Origin: Actinomycetes bacterium
GTDB lineage: Bacteria; Actinomycetota; Acidimicrobiia; Acidimicrobiales; Bog-793
Assembly: GCA_021786195.1 (NCBI GenBank)
Contig: JAJYNS010000011.1
Location: 1-58,974, forward strand
Direction: 5' to 3'
DNA length: 58,974 nucleotides
Shown here: positions 8,798 through 21,326 of the stretch, one piece after another
Layout: each line of letters opens with the position of its first letter
How positions within the stretch are numbered: position 1 is the stretch's first letter
The notes under the pieces: model-generated
Told to the model about the DNA's origin: nothing
Databases searched by the model: none
The model's input: the letters and a program-made list of their open reading frames with translations, nothing else
Program-made: the position numbers and the translations under genes

Positions 8798-9055
8798 CTA
8801 CTTCCAGCGGAAATGGACGAACAGCCTTCCCCAGTTGCGCGAGTCCTTCTCGACCCGGTGGTAGAGGGGGCGCACGTCCTCACGCTCGAGGTAGCGAAGG
8901 ACCCGCTTCTTCAGCTGCCCGGATCCCTTGCCCGGGATGATCTCGACCATGGCGGCGCGGATCCTCACGGCCTCGGCGAGCGCCTCGGCGAGCGCCTGGT
9001 CGATCTCCCCGCCCCGGTTGTAGACGTCGTGGAGGTCCAGGCGCAGCTTGGACAC
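8798..9055 (-). CDS. Small Smr-domain protein
   Basis: An 85-residue protein consisting almost only of an Smr (small MutS-related) domain, a fold that binds or nicks nucleic acids. The signature LDLHDV sits at residues 5-10, and the second signature is IIPGKGSGQLKKRV. In most family members the second motif begins HGxG; here the His is Pro, which could weaken nuclease activity. The GTG start lies 4 bp after the uvrA stop, so it is co-transcribed with uvrA. A longer in-frame start at 9157 would overlap uvrA by about 100 bp and add a basic stretch without homology, so I rejected it. Confidence 0.8.
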   Translation of the reverse strand: MSKLRLDLHDVYNRGGEIDQALAEALAEAVRIRAAMVEIIPGKGSGQLKKRVLRYLEREDVRPLYHRVEKDSRNWGRLFVHFRWK

Positions 9056-9059
9056 CGCG

Positions 9060-11926
<2,867 letters not shown>

Positions 11927-11930
<4 letters not shown>

Positions 11931-14008
11931 ACGACCTCCCTCAGCTCGCGCCGTAGCGACCGGACCTCGTCGCGCAGGCGGGCCGCGTACTCGAAACGCA
12001 GCTCGGCGGCCGCCTGGCGCATCTCCGCCTCGAGCGTCTCGACGAGGCGCTCGAGCTCCTCGGCGGGCAGCTCGCCCGTCCGCTCGGCGATCGGCCCGGC
12101 GGCTCGGGCCGCGGCCCGGCGGCCCGCTCGCCGGGACCGGTCGGCGCGGCCCCGATGGCCGGCCGGGAGCACGCCGCCCTCGGGCCTGAGCGAGTCGAGC
12201 GTCCCCGCGGCGGCGCGGAACTGCGCGACGAGGTCGGTGACGGCGTGCCGGATCGTCTGGGGGTCGATGCCGTGGGCCGCGTTGTAGGCCCGCTGGACCT
12301 CTCGACGGCGCTCGGTGATGGCCATCGCCTCGCGCATCGAGTCGGTGATCGTGTCGGCGTAGAGCACCACCCGGCCGGCAGCGTTGCGGGCCGCCCGCCC
12401 CATCGTCTGGATCAGCGCGGTCGTCGAGCGGAGGAAGCCCTCCTTGTCGGCGTCGAGGATGGCGACGAGCGACACCTCCGGCAGGTCGAGGCCCTCCCGC
12501 AGGAGGTTGATGCCGACGAGGACGTCGAACTCACCGAGCCTGAGGTCCCGCACGATCTCGATCCGCTCGATCGTCTCGACGTTGGAGTGGAGGTAGCGGA
12601 CCTTCAGGCCCGACTCGAGCAGGTAGTCCGTCAGGTCCTCGGCCATCTTCTTCGTGAGGGTCGTGACAAGCACCCGCTCCCCCCTCGCGACGACCGCCTC
12701 GATCTCGGCGATGAGGTCGTCGATCTGGCGCCTGGTGGGCTTCACGACAACCTCGGGGTCGACGAGCCCGGTCGGGCGGATGATCTGCTCGACCACCTGG
12801 CTCGAGACCGACAGCTCGTAGGGCGAGGGCGTCGCCGACATGAATATGCACTGGTTGATGCGGGCGCTCAGCTCCTCGAAGCGCAGCGGACGGTTGTCCA
12901 GGGCCGACGGCAGCCTGAAGCCGTGCTCGACGAGGACCTCCTTCCGGGAGCGGTCCCCGGCGTACTGGCCGTGCAGCTGCGGCACCGAGTTGTGGCTCTC
13001 GTCGACGACGAGCAGCCAGTCGTCGGGAAAGTAGTCGAGCAGCGTGTAGGGCGCCTCGCCCGGCGCTCGCCCGTCGAGGTGGCGCGAGTAGTTCTCGATC
13101 CCGCTGCAGTGGCCCACCTCGGCGAGCATCTCGAGGTCGTGCTCGGTGCGCATCCGCAGCCGCTGCGCCTCGAGGAGCTTGCCCTGGCGCTCGAGCTCGC
13201 CGAGACGCTCGCCGAGCTCGGCCTCGATCGACTCGATCGCCCGTCGCATGCTCTCGTCGCCGGCGACGTAGTGCGTCGCCGGGAAGACCGCCAGCTCCTC
13301 GAGCTCGCCGAGCAGCTCTCCCGTCAGCGCGTCGAAGCGGGTGATGCGCTCGACCTCGTCGCCGAACAGCTCGATCCGCACCGCCGTCTCCTCGTAGGCG
13401 GGGTGGACCTCGATCGTGTCGCCCCGGACCCGGAACCGTCCCCGGACGAGGTTGGCGTCGTTGCGCTCGTACTGCAGGTCGACGAGCCGGCGCAGCAGGC
13501 CCCGCTGGTCGTGGGTCTCGCCGACCTTGAGCACGAGGATCCGCCCCTTGTACTCCTCGGGCGAGCCCAAGCCGTAGATGCAGGAGACCGAAGCGACGAC
13601 GATGACGTCTCGCCGGGTGAGCAGGCTCGCCGTCGTCGAGTGGCGCAGGCGGTCGATCTCGTCGTTGATCGAGGAGTCCTTCTCGATGTAGGTGTCCGTC
13701 GAAGGGACGTACGCCTCCGGCTGGTAGTAGTCGTAGTAGGAGACGAAGTACTCGACCCGGTTGTCCGGGAAGAACTCGCGGAACTCGCCAGCGAGCTGGG
13801 CCGCGAGCGACTTGTTCGGCGCGAGGATCAGCGTCGGCCGCTGGGCGTGGGCGATCGTCCAGGCGATCGTCGCGCTCTTGCCCGAGCCGGTGATCCCGAG
13901 CAGCGTCTGGTAGCGGTCGCCCCGGTCGAGCCCGGCGCACAGCGCCGCGATCGCCTCGGGCTGGTCACCCGAGGGTCGGAACTCGGACACGACGCGGAAG
14001 GGGGGCAC
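11927..14008 (-). CDS. uvrB: Excinuclease ABC subunit B
   Basis: Helicase-like damage verifier that receives DNA from UvrA and recruits UvrC. Walker A is [10 protein letters not shown], the beta-hairpin region reads [15 protein letters not shown], and the helicase motif II is VDESHNS. Later motifs include [10 protein letters not shown] and QTMGRAARN. The C-terminus carries the UVR motif ([13 protein letters not shown]) that binds UvrC. The GTG at 14008 just before the conserved [17 protein letters not shown] gives 693 residues; a start further upstream would overlap coaE. The ribosome site here is weak. Confidence 0.95.
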
Positions 14009-14049
14009 GCCGCCATGGTACCGAGGGGGTGCGCGCCCGCCTCCGGCGC

Positions 14050-14691
14050 TCAGCGAGCCCCCCGGCGCAGCCCCTCGATCCACTGCCAGGCGCGGTCGAC
14101 CATCTCCTCGAGCTCCTCGAGGGTGCCGAGGTTGGTCACGACGAAGTCGGCCTCGCGCATGCGGGCGAGCCGGTCGGGCTGTGCGGCCATGCGCGCCCGG
14201 GCGTCGTCTGGGTCCATGCCCCGCGCAGAGACGAGGCGCTCGAGGGCGAGGTCCTCCGGCGCGTCGACGACGAGGACGCCGTCGAGGTCGTAGGGCGGCT
14301 TGCCGTCGCGGGCCTGCAGCAGCGGGAGGTCGAGCACGACGACGTCGTCGCTGCCCGCATGGGCGGCGAGCACCGCCTCGGTCTCGCGACGCACGACCGG
14401 ATGGACGATCGCCTCGAGCGAGGCGAGGGCCTCGGGATCGGAGAAGACGAGCGCGGCGAGCCGGCCCCGGTCGATCGGCGCGGCGCCGGGACCGCCCGGT
14501 GCGGCCCGAGGCTCGGCGAGCACGGACGGCCCGAAGCGCGCGACCACCGCCGCGTAGGCCGGGGTCCCCGGCTCGAGGGCGGCGCGGGCGAGGGCATCGG
14601 CGTCGACGACCACGGCTCCCCGCTCGGCGAGCAGGGCGGCGACCGTCGACTTGCCCGCACCGATCCCCCCGGTGCAGGCGACGACGATCAG
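14050..14691 (-). CDS. coaE: Dephospho-CoA kinase
   Basis: Phosphorylates the 3'-OH of dephospho-CoA, the last step of CoA synthesis. The P-loop [10 protein letters not shown] is at residues 7-16, followed by [17 protein letters not shown] and the lid with MREADFVV. The P-loop lies upstream of the first GTG (14613), so that start is impossible. The only candidate in the right place is CTG at 14691, one base past the rpsA stop, giving 213 residues. No strong Shine-Dalgarno is visible, so translation may be coupled to rpsA. CoA supply suits the acyl-CoA-rich genes nearby, but the linkage to rpsA is a common actinobacterial one. Confidence 0.9.
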   Translation of the reverse strand: MIVVACTGGIGAGKSTVAALLAERGAVVVDADALARAALEPGTPAYAAVVARFGPSVLAEPRAAPGGPGAAPIDRGRLAALVFSDPEALASLEAIVHPVVRRETEAVLAAHAGSDDVVVLDLPLLQARDGKPPYDLDGVLVVDAPEDLALERLVSARGMDPDDARARMAAQPDRLARMREADFVVTNLGTLEELEEMVDRAWQWIEGLRRGAR

Positions 14692-14692
14692 C

Positions 14693-16171
14693 TCAGGACT
14701 CGTCCGGGCTTCCGGCCTCGGGCTGCTCGTCCGCCCCGGGGCCTGCGCGCTCTGGCTCGCCGGAGGCCCCCTCCGGGACCGGGGCGTCGGAGGACGTCGG
14801 CACGTAGTCCGCCCACGCCGCCTGGGCCTCGGTCTCGGGGGTGAACTCCGACGCGGCGTAGTCGTAGCCGCCGATGTAGTTGCCCTCGGCGTCGTAGGCG
14901 TGCTCGCCGAACGCCTCTCGGTACTCCTCGGCGACCTCGCCCCCCTCGGCGGCCTGCTTGATCGACAGGCTGATGCGCCGGCGCTGGAGGTCGATGTCGA
15001 TGATCTTCACCCACAGCTCCTCGCCGGGAGAGACGACCTGCTCGGGCAAATCGACGTGGTGGGCGGCCATCTCCGAGATGTGGACGAGCCCCTCGATGCC
15101 GTCCCCGACCTGCACGAAGGCCCCGAAGGGGACGAGCTTGGTGATGCGCCCGTAGACGAGCTCGCCGACCCGGTGGGCGCTCGCGAACTCCTGCCAGGGG
15201 TCGAACTGCGTCGCCTTCAGCGAGAGGCTGATCCGCTCCTTGTCGAGGTCGACATCGAGCACCTGGACGGTCACCTCGTCGCCGACGGCGACGACCGAGG
15301 AGGGGTGGTCGACGTGCTTCCAGGACAGCTCCGAGACGTGGACGAGGCCGTCCATGCCGCCGAGGTCCACGAACGCGCCGAAGTTCACGACCGAGGAGAC
15401 GACGCCCTTGCGGATCTCGCCGGGCTTGAGGTTCACGAGGAACTCGCCGCGCTGCTCCTTCTGGGTCTCCTCGAGCCAGGCCCGGCGGGAGAGCACGACG
15501 TTGTTGCGGTTCTTGTCGAGCTCGATGATCTTCGCCTCGAGCTCGCGCCCGACGTAGGGCTGGAGGTCGCGGACCCGCCGCAGCTCGACGAGGGAGGCGG
15601 GGAGGAAGCCGCGAAGGCCGATGTCGAGGATCAGCCCCCCCTTCACGACCTCGATCACCGGGCCTCGCACCACCCCGTTGCCCTCTTTGATCCGCTCGAT
15701 CTCGCCCCACGCCCGCTCGTACTGGGCACGCTTCTTCGACAGGACGAGGCGGCCCTCCTTGTCCTCCTTCTGGAGCACCAGCGCCTCGACCTCGTCGCCG
15801 ACGGAGACGACCTCGTGGGCGTCGACGTCGTGGCGGATCGAGAGCTCCCGGGAGGGGATGACGCCCTCGGACTTGAAGCCGATGTCGAGCAGGACCTCGT
15901 CCTTGTCGACCTTGACGACGGTGCCCTTGACGATGTCGCCGTCCTCGAACTCGACGATGGTCTGGTTCACCGCGTCGTCGAAGGAGAGCGAGCCGAGGTC
16001 GTCCTCGACGACGGTCCTCGGGGTGTAGACGCCCTCGGCGTCGAACGTGCCCATCTGCTCGCCACGCGCCGCCTCCGTCGCGGGCGCGCCCCCGGCCGGG
16101 GCCGCAGGCATTGTGGGGGCGGACGGCGCGCTCGCCGGAGCGTGCTCGGTTGTCGTTGCTTCGTCGGGCAT
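14693..16171 (-). CDS. rpsA: 30S ribosomal protein S1
   Basis: Binds mRNA on the small subunit. Four S1 domains can be followed from about residue 75 to 410, each beginning with a pattern like GDIVKGTV, GPVIEVVKGGLILD, IRKGVVSSVVNFGAFVDLGGMDG and VYGRITKLVPFGAFVQVGDGIEG. The first 60 residues are Ala/Pro-rich, and the C-terminal 80 residues are acidic and probably disordered, as usual for actinobacterial S1. It starts with ATG, 107 bp after polA, so it may have its own promoter. Its stop is one base from the proposed coaE CTG. Confidence 0.96.
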   Translation of the reverse strand: MPDEATTTEHAPASAPSAPTMPAAPAGGAPATEAARGEQMGTFDAEGVYTPRTVVEDDLGSLSFDDAVNQTIVEFEDGDIVKGTVVKVDKDEVLLDIGFKSEGVIPSRELSIRHDVDAHEVVSVGDEVEALVLQKEDKEGRLVLSKKRAQYERAWGEIERIKEGNGVVRGPVIEVVKGGLILDIGLRGFLPASLVELRRVRDLQPYVGRELEAKIIELDKNRNNVVLSRRAWLEETQKEQRGEFLVNLKPGEIRKGVVSSVVNFGAFVDLGGMDGLVHVSELSWKHVDHPSSVVAVGDEVTVQVLDVDLDKERISLSLKATQFDPWQEFASAHRVGELVYGRITKLVPFGAFVQVGDGIEGLVHISEMAAHHVDLPEQVVSPGEELWVKIIDIDLQRRRISLSIKQAAEGGEVAEEYREAFGEHAYDAEGNYIGGYDYAASEFTPETEAQAAWADYVPTSSDAPVPEGASGEPERAGPGADEQPEAGSPDES

Positions 16172-16278
16172 GTGCTGGGGATCGCCTCGGGCTCATCAGC
16201 CGGCCGGCGGCTTCGGGCGGGCAGCGCCCCCCACCTCCGGCGGCCACGGAAACGGACGAAGCATGCTACACCGCAACC
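16172..16278 (-). promoter_or_regulatory. polA-rpsA intergenic region with possible rpsA promoter
   Basis: This 107-bp gap is the only sizeable break in the minus-strand block around rpsA. On the minus strand a TAGCAT hexamer (plus 16263-16268) fits a TANNNT -10 element, leaving a leader of about 90 bases before the rpsA ATG. No convincing -35 is seen. A highly expressed ribosomal gene would be expected to have its own promoter. Confidence 0.3.
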
Positions 16279-18999
16279 TCAGGGCTGCTTTGCGTCGGCC
16301 CAGCTCGAGCCCCACGCGCAGTGGACCTCGAGCGGCACGTCGAGCGGCAGCGCGTTGCGCATCGCGTCGAGCGTGAGCGCCCCGACCCGGTCCCGCTCGG
16401 CCTCCGGCGCCTCGACGAGCACCTCGTCGTGCACCTGCAGGACGATGCGCGCCGCCAGCCCGGCGTCTTCCAGCTCGGCGTCGAGGCGGACGAGCGCCTT
16501 CTTGAACAGGTCCGCCGAGAGCCCCTGGATCCCGGCGTTCATCGCCTGCCGCTCGGCCGCCTGGCGCACCCTGAAGTTGTCCGAGGCGAGCTCGGGCAGG
16601 TAGCGGCGCCGGCCGGTGAGGGTCTCGGTGTAGCCGCGCCGCTTCGCCTCGGCAACGGTCGCCTCCATGTAGGCGCGCACGGCGGGGAAGGCCGCGAAGT
16701 ACTGCTCCAAGATCGCGGTCGCCTCCTCGACCGGCACGCCGAGGCGCTGGGAGAGGCCGTAGGCCTCCATCCCGTAGGCGAGCCCGTAGGAGATCATCTT
16801 CGCCTTCGAGCGCTGCGCGACCGTGACCTCGGAGGGCTCGACGCCGAAGACCCGCACGGCGGTCGCGGTGTGGATGTCGAGCCCCGACCGGAACGCCTCG
16901 AGGAGCCCCGGGTCCTTGGACAGGTGCGCGATCACCCGGAGCTCGATCTGGTTGTAGTCGGCGACGAGCAGGCTGCACCCGGGCGCCGGCACGAAGACCT
17001 CCCGGAACCGGCGCCCGGCGTCGCTGCGCACGGGGATGTTGTGGAGGTTCGGCTGGTCGGAGGACAGGCGCCCGGTTCGGGCGACGGTCTGGTTGAACGA
17101 CGCGTGGATCCGCCCGTCCGGGGCGACCTCGGCGAGCAGCCCCTCTCCGTAGGTGGAGCGCAGCTTCTCTACCTCTCGGTAGCGCAGCAGGGCGTCGACG
17201 AAGCCGGTGCCGTCGCTCTCCCTCAGCTTCTCGAGCGTCGCCGCGTCGGTGGAGTACCCGGTCTTCGTCCGCCGCCCCGGGCTGAGGCGCAGCCGGTCGT
17301 AGAGCACGTGGCGCAGTTGCTGGGTCGAGTTGACGTTGAACTCCTCGCCGGCGATGCGCCGCACCTCGGCCTCGAGCGCTCGGGCCTCGGCGGTGAGCTC
17401 GGCGTTGATCTCGGAGAGCCGCTGGACGTCGACTCCGACGCCCACGACCTCCATCTTCGCGAGGACCCGCACGAGGGGCCGCTCGATCTCCTCGTAGAGG
17501 CGCCTCGCACCGACTACGTCGAGCTCGGCCTCGAGCCGGCCGGCGAGGGTGTCGAGGGCGGCGAGGCGCCTGCCCGCCACCACCTCCGGCGCTGGCGCGT
17601 CGGCGCCGCTCTCCGCCAGCGGGAGGCGGCCCTCGGACACGACCTTGCCGCCCAGGGGGATGCCGTAGCGCTCGGCGAGCTCGGTGAGGTCCGGCTGGCC
17701 GACGGTCGAGTCGACGAGGTACGCGGCCACGCCGGTGTCGAGATCGAGCGAGCGCAGGTCGATGCCGTCGGGCAGGAGCGCCCGCATCAGCTCCTTCACC
17801 CGGTGCCCGCTGGTGCGAGGCGCCCGCTGCCCGAACAGCGAGCAGAGGGCGTCGGCGACCTCGGGCTCGCCGATGACCGGGCCGGTGACGAGCCCGGCGG
17901 CTCCGTCTCCCCGGGCGGCGAGGGCGAGCCACTCGAGCGCGGAGCGCCCTGGCCGGCCGGACCACTCCGGCTCGCAGAGGACCTGCCCGGCCGAGCCGGC
18001 GAGGGAGCGGACCCAGGCCGCCGCCTCGGGCGGCTCGTCGAGCAGGAGGACCTCGCGGGCCACCAGGCCCGCCGAGGTCCTGCCCGAGGCCGCGCCGTCG
18101 GCCCCGGAGTAGCGGTCGAGGACCTCGAACAGCCGCTCCTTCGGCGTCCGCATCTCGAGGAAGGCGAAGAGCCGCTCAACGCCCTCCCTGTCCGTCGCCC
18201 GCCCGATGGCCATCGTCTCGCCCGGAGGCCCCTCAAGCGCGAGCGGCACGTCGCGCTCGAGCAGGATCAGCCGGAGGTTCAGGCGGACCCGGTCCTCGTG
18301 GGCCGCCAGGGACTCGGCGAGCTTTGGCGACAGCTCCGGCAGGTGCGCGTAGATCGCGTCGAGGTCGCCGAAGGTCTCGACGAGCCTGGCGGCCGTCTTC
18401 TCGCCGACCCCGGGCACACCGGGCAGGTTGTCGGAGGGATCTCCCCTCAGGGCGGCAAGAAGGGGGTAGCTCGACGGGGAGACGCCGGTGCGCTCCTTGA
18501 TCCCGGCCTCGTCGTACAGCACGTAGTCGCTGACGCCACGGCGGTTGTAGAGGACCTTGACGTGCGGGTCCTCGACGAGCTGGAAGGAGTCGCGGTCGCC
18601 CGTGACGACCACGACGTCGTCCCCTTGCCGGGAGAGCCGGGTGGCGAGCGTCGCGATGACGTCGTCGGCCTCGAAGCCGACGGCGTCCAGGCAGGGGACC
18701 CCGAGCGCCTCGACGAGCTCCCGGATCAGCTCGACCTGGGTGACGAGAGGCTCGGGCGTCGGCGGCCGGCCGGCCTTGTAGTCCGCCGCGAGCTCGTCCC
18801 GGAAGGTCGGCTCGCGACGGTCGAACGCGACCGCCATGCCGTCGGGGGCGAAGTCGCCGAGCAGCTTCGTGACCATGGAGACGAAGCCGTAGACCGCCTG
18901 GGTCTGCTGCCCCGAGGAGGTCGCCATACCGGCGTCTTGCAGCGCGAACCAGGCCCGGAACGCGAGGGAGTGCCCGTCGACGAGGAAGTAGGTGGCCAC
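16279..18999 (-). CDS. polA: DNA polymerase I
   Basis: Repair and Okazaki-fragment polymerase. The N-terminal 5'-3' exonuclease domain (about 1-290) opens YFLVDGHSLAFRAWFAL and includes AFDRREPTFR and GVPGVGEKTA. The middle domain keeps the 3'-5' exonuclease fold position but shows no recognisable DxE motif, as in many actinobacterial enzymes. The polymerase domain has VADYNQIELR (motif A), KMISYGLAYGM (motif B) and QVHDEVLVEAP (motif C). The GTG start at 18999 sits directly before the conserved first strand (906 residues). A further upstream start only adds a basic stretch. Confidence 0.95.
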   Translation of the reverse strand: MATYFLVDGHSLAFRAWFALQDAGMATSSGQQTQAVYGFVSMVTKLLGDFAPDGMAVAFDRREPTFRDELAADYKAGRPPTPEPLVTQVELIRELVEALGVPCLDAVGFEADDVIATLATRLSRQGDDVVVVTGDRDSFQLVEDPHVKVLYNRRGVSDYVLYDEAGIKERTGVSPSSYPLLAALRGDPSDNLPGVPGVGEKTAARLVETFGDLDAIYAHLPELSPKLAESLAAHEDRVRLNLRLILLERDVPLALEGPPGETMAIGRATDREGVERLFAFLEMRTPKERLFEVLDRYSGADGAASGRTSAGLVAREVLLLDEPPEAAAWVRSLAGSAGQVLCEPEWSGRPGRSALEWLALAARGDGAAGLVTGPVIGEPEVADALCSLFGQRAPRTSGHRVKELMRALLPDGIDLRSLDLDTGVAAYLVDSTVGQPDLTELAERYGIPLGGKVVSEGRLPLAESGADAPAPEVVAGRRLAALDTLAGRLEAELDVVGARRLYEEIERPLVRVLAKMEVVGVGVDVQRLSEINAELTAEARALEAEVRRIAGEEFNVNSTQQLRHVLYDRLRLSPGRRTKTGYSTDAATLEKLRESDGTGFVDALLRYREVEKLRSTYGEGLLAEVAPDGRIHASFNQTVARTGRLSSDQPNLHNIPVRSDAGRRFREVFVPAPGCSLLVADYNQIELRVIAHLSKDPGLLEAFRSGLDIHTATAVRVFGVEPSEVTVAQRSKAKMISYGLAYGMEAYGLSQRLGVPVEEATAILEQYFAAFPAVRAYMEATVAEAKRRGYTETLTGRRRYLPELASDNFRVRQAAERQAMNAGIQGLSADLFKKALVRLDAELEDAGLAARIVLQVHDEVLVEAPEAERDRVGALTLDAMRNALPLDVPLEVHCAWGSSWADAKQP

Positions 19000-19059
19000 C
19001 GCTGCGATCGTAAGCCGCCAGCCGCCGGGCGGCCTCGGCGCCACAGCGGCGCCGGCGCC

Positions 19060-19656
19060 TCAGGGGGCGAGGCGCCCCTCGACGATCTCCGCCGCGACGT
19101 CGCGCATCGTCATCCTGCAGTTCATCGCCGTCTGCTGGATGAAGCCGAACGCCTTCGCCTCGGTCATGCCGTGGTCGTCCATGAGCTTGCCCTTGGCGCG
19201 GTCGACCCACCGCCGGGTCTCGAGCTGGTGCTCGAGACCGCGCTTGTCGTCGGACAGAGCGGCGTTCTCCGCCTCGAGCGCCTGCATCTCCGCGTAGCGG
19301 CCGAGCGCGACCTCGATCGCCGGGAGCAGCTCCTCCTTCTGGAACGGCTTGACGAGGTAGGCCAGGGCGCCGGCGTCCCGAGCCTGCTCGATCAGGTCGC
19401 GCTGGCTGAACGCCGTGAGGATGAGCACGGCGCTGCGGCGCTCCCGGTTGATCTCGTGCGCCGCCTGGAGCCCGTCCATCCCCGGCATCTTGATGTCGAG
19501 GATCACGAGGTCGGGCTGGTGGGCGCGCACGAGCTCGACGGCCTCGTCGCCCCGCCCGGTCTCCCCGACGACCTCGTAGCCCTCCTCCTCGAGCGTCTCT
19601 CGCAGATCGAGGCGGACGATGGCCTCGTCCTCGGCGATGACGACGGTCCGCCCCAC
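19060..19656 (-). CDS. Response regulator with ANTAR RNA-binding domain (PdtaR-like)
   Basis: A two-domain regulator of 198 residues. The receiver domain begins TVVIAEDEAIVRLDL (acidic pocket), has the phosphoacceptor Asp in LVILDIKMPGMDG, the conserved Thr/Ser region ILTAFS, and Lys in YLVKPF. The C-terminal 55 residues form an ANTAR domain (RAKGKLMDDHGMTEAKAF), which binds tandem hairpins in RNA and acts by antitermination. Mycobacterial PdtaR (Rv1626) has the same architecture. The GTG is preceded by GAGGAGG, a strong ribosome site. No cognate histidine kinase is present in the window. Confidence 0.92.
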   Translation of the reverse strand: MGRTVVIAEDEAIVRLDLRETLEEEGYEVVGETGRGDEAVELVRAHQPDLVILDIKMPGMDGLQAAHEINRERRSAVLILTAFSQRDLIEQARDAGALAYLVKPFQKEELLPAIEVALGRYAEMQALEAENAALSDDKRGLEHQLETRRWVDRAKGKLMDDHGMTEAKAFGFIQQTAMNCRMTMRDVAAEIVEGRLAP

Positions 19657-19676
19657 TCCCTGTCCTCCTCGGTCAG

Positions 19677-19979
19677 TCAGACGACGAGCTGGGACAACAG
19701 CTCGTCCTGCGCGCGCTCGAGCTCCGCCACCCTGGACCGCGCCGCGTCCCGGCTTCGCGCCATCACCTCGGCGTGGCGGCGCGCCTCGTGCCACTCCCGC
19801 TCGGCGAGCGGCGTCTCGGCCACGAGCATGCGGATCTTCGCCTCCTCGGCCGCGTCGGCGAGCGCCGCGAGCTGCTCGTCGGCGAGCTCGAGCTCGGCCC
19901 GGGCACGCTCGAGCCGTGCGTGGACCTCGAAAAGGCGCCGCTCGACGCGCTGGCGGCCCGGGTCGGCTCGGATGCGCAC
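19677..19979 (-). CDS. Small coiled-coil protein of unknown function
   Basis: A 100-residue, highly charged protein rich in Ala, Arg, Glu and Leu with heptad spacing over nearly its whole length, predicting a single long coiled coil. There is no signal peptide or membrane segment. It ends 20 bp before the response regulator start, so the two are probably co-transcribed, and it might act as a partner or scaffold. I do not recognise the family. The GTG start is the first of the frame and its ribosome site is weak. Confidence 0.65.
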   Translation of the reverse strand: MRIRADPGRQRVERRLFEVHARLERARAELELADEQLAALADAAEEAKIRMLVAETPLAEREWHEARRHAEVMARSRDAARSRVAELERAQDELLSQLVV

Positions 19980-20057
19980 GGGACCAAGTGTAGAGGCGCC
20001 CGACCAGGCCGGACTGCGACGACCCCGGCTCGCCGGCCCGGCTCGGTTCCCCTGCGC

Positions 20058-21173
20058 TCACGCACGGATCGTCCGGGAGCGGACCGTCGCGGCCTCGAGC
20101 ACCTCCTCGAGCGGCTCGGCACCGATCCCCGGGGAGCTCGGCACGGCGAGCTCTCCCCCGACGAGCCGGACCGGCTCGGTCAGGTCGGGGGAGAAGTAGC
20201 GCTCGCTCGGGCCGAGGTCGCCGACGAGGTCGACCCCGGGCAGGGCAGCGACGGCGAGCGACGCAGCCCGGCCGAGCCCGGTCTCGAACATCCCCCCGAC
20301 TCCGGCGTGGAGCCCTGCGCTGGCGCAGCGGCGCTCGGCTGCCCTCGCCACGAGCAGGCCGCCGAGGCGTGCCGGCTTCAGGCTCACGCCGTCGCAGGCG
20401 CCGAGGGCGATCGACGCCTCGAGCAGCCCGAGGCTCGGGACCGACTCGTCGAGCAGCACCGGCGTGTCGAGCAGCCGGCAGAGCTCGCGGTGGCCGACGA
20501 GGTCGTCCGCGGCGAGCGGCTGCTCCATTGCGGAGAGGCCGAGCGCGTCGAGCGCCCTCAGTCCGTCGAGGTCCTCGCGCCGGTCGAGCCGGTAGGCGCC
20601 GTTCGCGTCGACGGAGAGGTCCAGGCCCGGGTAGGCCTCTCGCACGGGCCCGACGATCGAGAGGTCGGCACCGGGGGCGATCTTGCACTTCACATGCCGG
20701 ATCCCCGCCTCGACGGCCTCGGCGACCTCGGCGAGGACGGCGGCGGGCGGGCCGATGCCAACCGTCGCGCCCGCCGGGACGGCCGTCCTGGTCGCGCCGA
20801 GGTGCACGCCGAGCGAGCGCCCGCCGGCGCGAAGCTCGGCGTCGAGCAGGGCCATCTCGATGGCTGCCTTCGCCATCGGGTGGCCCCTCACCGCCGCCAG
20901 GCGGCCAAGCGCAGCTTCCACGCCCTCCCCGGGACCGGCCCGGCGGAGCAGGAGCGGCAGGAGGTGATCGGCGAGCACCTGCTCCGCCCCGTCGGCGTGC
21001 TCCTCGGTGTAGCTCGGCGCCGCGAGCGCGGCGCACTCTCCCCAGCCCCGGCCGACGTCGGTCTCGAGCCGCACGAGCACGACCGGCCTGCGCCGGTGCT
21101 CGCCCGCGCCCGATGCCACCGTCCTGGCGAGCTCGAGCTCGAGACGGATCAGCTCCGCGGCGAGCAGCCTCAC
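20058..21173 (-). CDS. menC: o-Succinylbenzoate synthase-like enolase superfamily enzyme
   Basis: A 371-residue enolase superfamily member of the MenC / N-acylamino acid racemase group, expected to dehydrate SHCHC to o-succinylbenzoate in menaquinone synthesis. Catalytic features: Lys pair in HVKCKIAPG, metal ligands in SVDANGAY, AMEQPL and LLDESV, and a second catalytic Lys in SLKPARLGG. The cap domain occupies about residues 1-110. No other men genes are in the window, so the exact substrate is not certain; racemase activity is the main alternative. The start is GTG. Confidence 0.85.
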   Translation of the reverse strand: MRLLAAELIRLELELARTVASGAGEHRRRPVVLVRLETDVGRGWGECAALAAPSYTEEHADGAEQVLADHLLPLLLRRAGPGEGVEAALGRLAAVRGHPMAKAAIEMALLDAELRAGGRSLGVHLGATRTAVPAGATVGIGPPAAVLAEVAEAVEAGIRHVKCKIAPGADLSIVGPVREAYPGLDLSVDANGAYRLDRREDLDGLRALDALGLSAMEQPLAADDLVGHRELCRLLDTPVLLDESVPSLGLLEASIALGACDGVSLKPARLGGLLVARAAERRCASAGLHAGVGGMFETGLGRAASLAVAALPGVDLVGDLGPSERYFSPDLTEPVRLVGGELAVPSSPGIGAEPLEEVLEAATVRSRTIRA

Positions 21174-21243
21174 CGGGGCGACCCTAACGGCGGGGCACGC
21201 CCGGCGGTATCGTGCAGCGGCGGCCCCAGGGGCGCGCTTTGGC

Positions 21244-21326
21244 GCCCGGATGGCGGAATGGCAGACGCGGCGGCCTCAAAAGCCGCTGTCCGAGAGGACG
21301 TGCGGGTTCGAGCCCCGCTCCGGGCA
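21244..21326 (+). tRNA. tRNA-Leu (anticodon CAA)
   Basis: The acceptor stem pairs GCCCGGA with TCCGGGC, followed by discriminator A. The anticodon stem pairs GCGGC with GCCGC around a loop whose anticodon is CAA, reading UUG codons. A long variable arm follows and the T arm contains GGTTCGAGCC. The 3' CCA is not encoded. The minus-strand kinase gene overlaps the 3' part of this tRNA in antisense. Confidence 0.97.

Noticed and set aside
14613-14613. GTG as the coaE start
   Set aside because: The P-loop [10 protein letters not shown] lies upstream of it, so the enzyme would be dead.
16111-20199. A plus-strand open frame of over 1300 codons opposite polA and its neighbours
   Set aside because: Antisense shadow with no recognisable domain.
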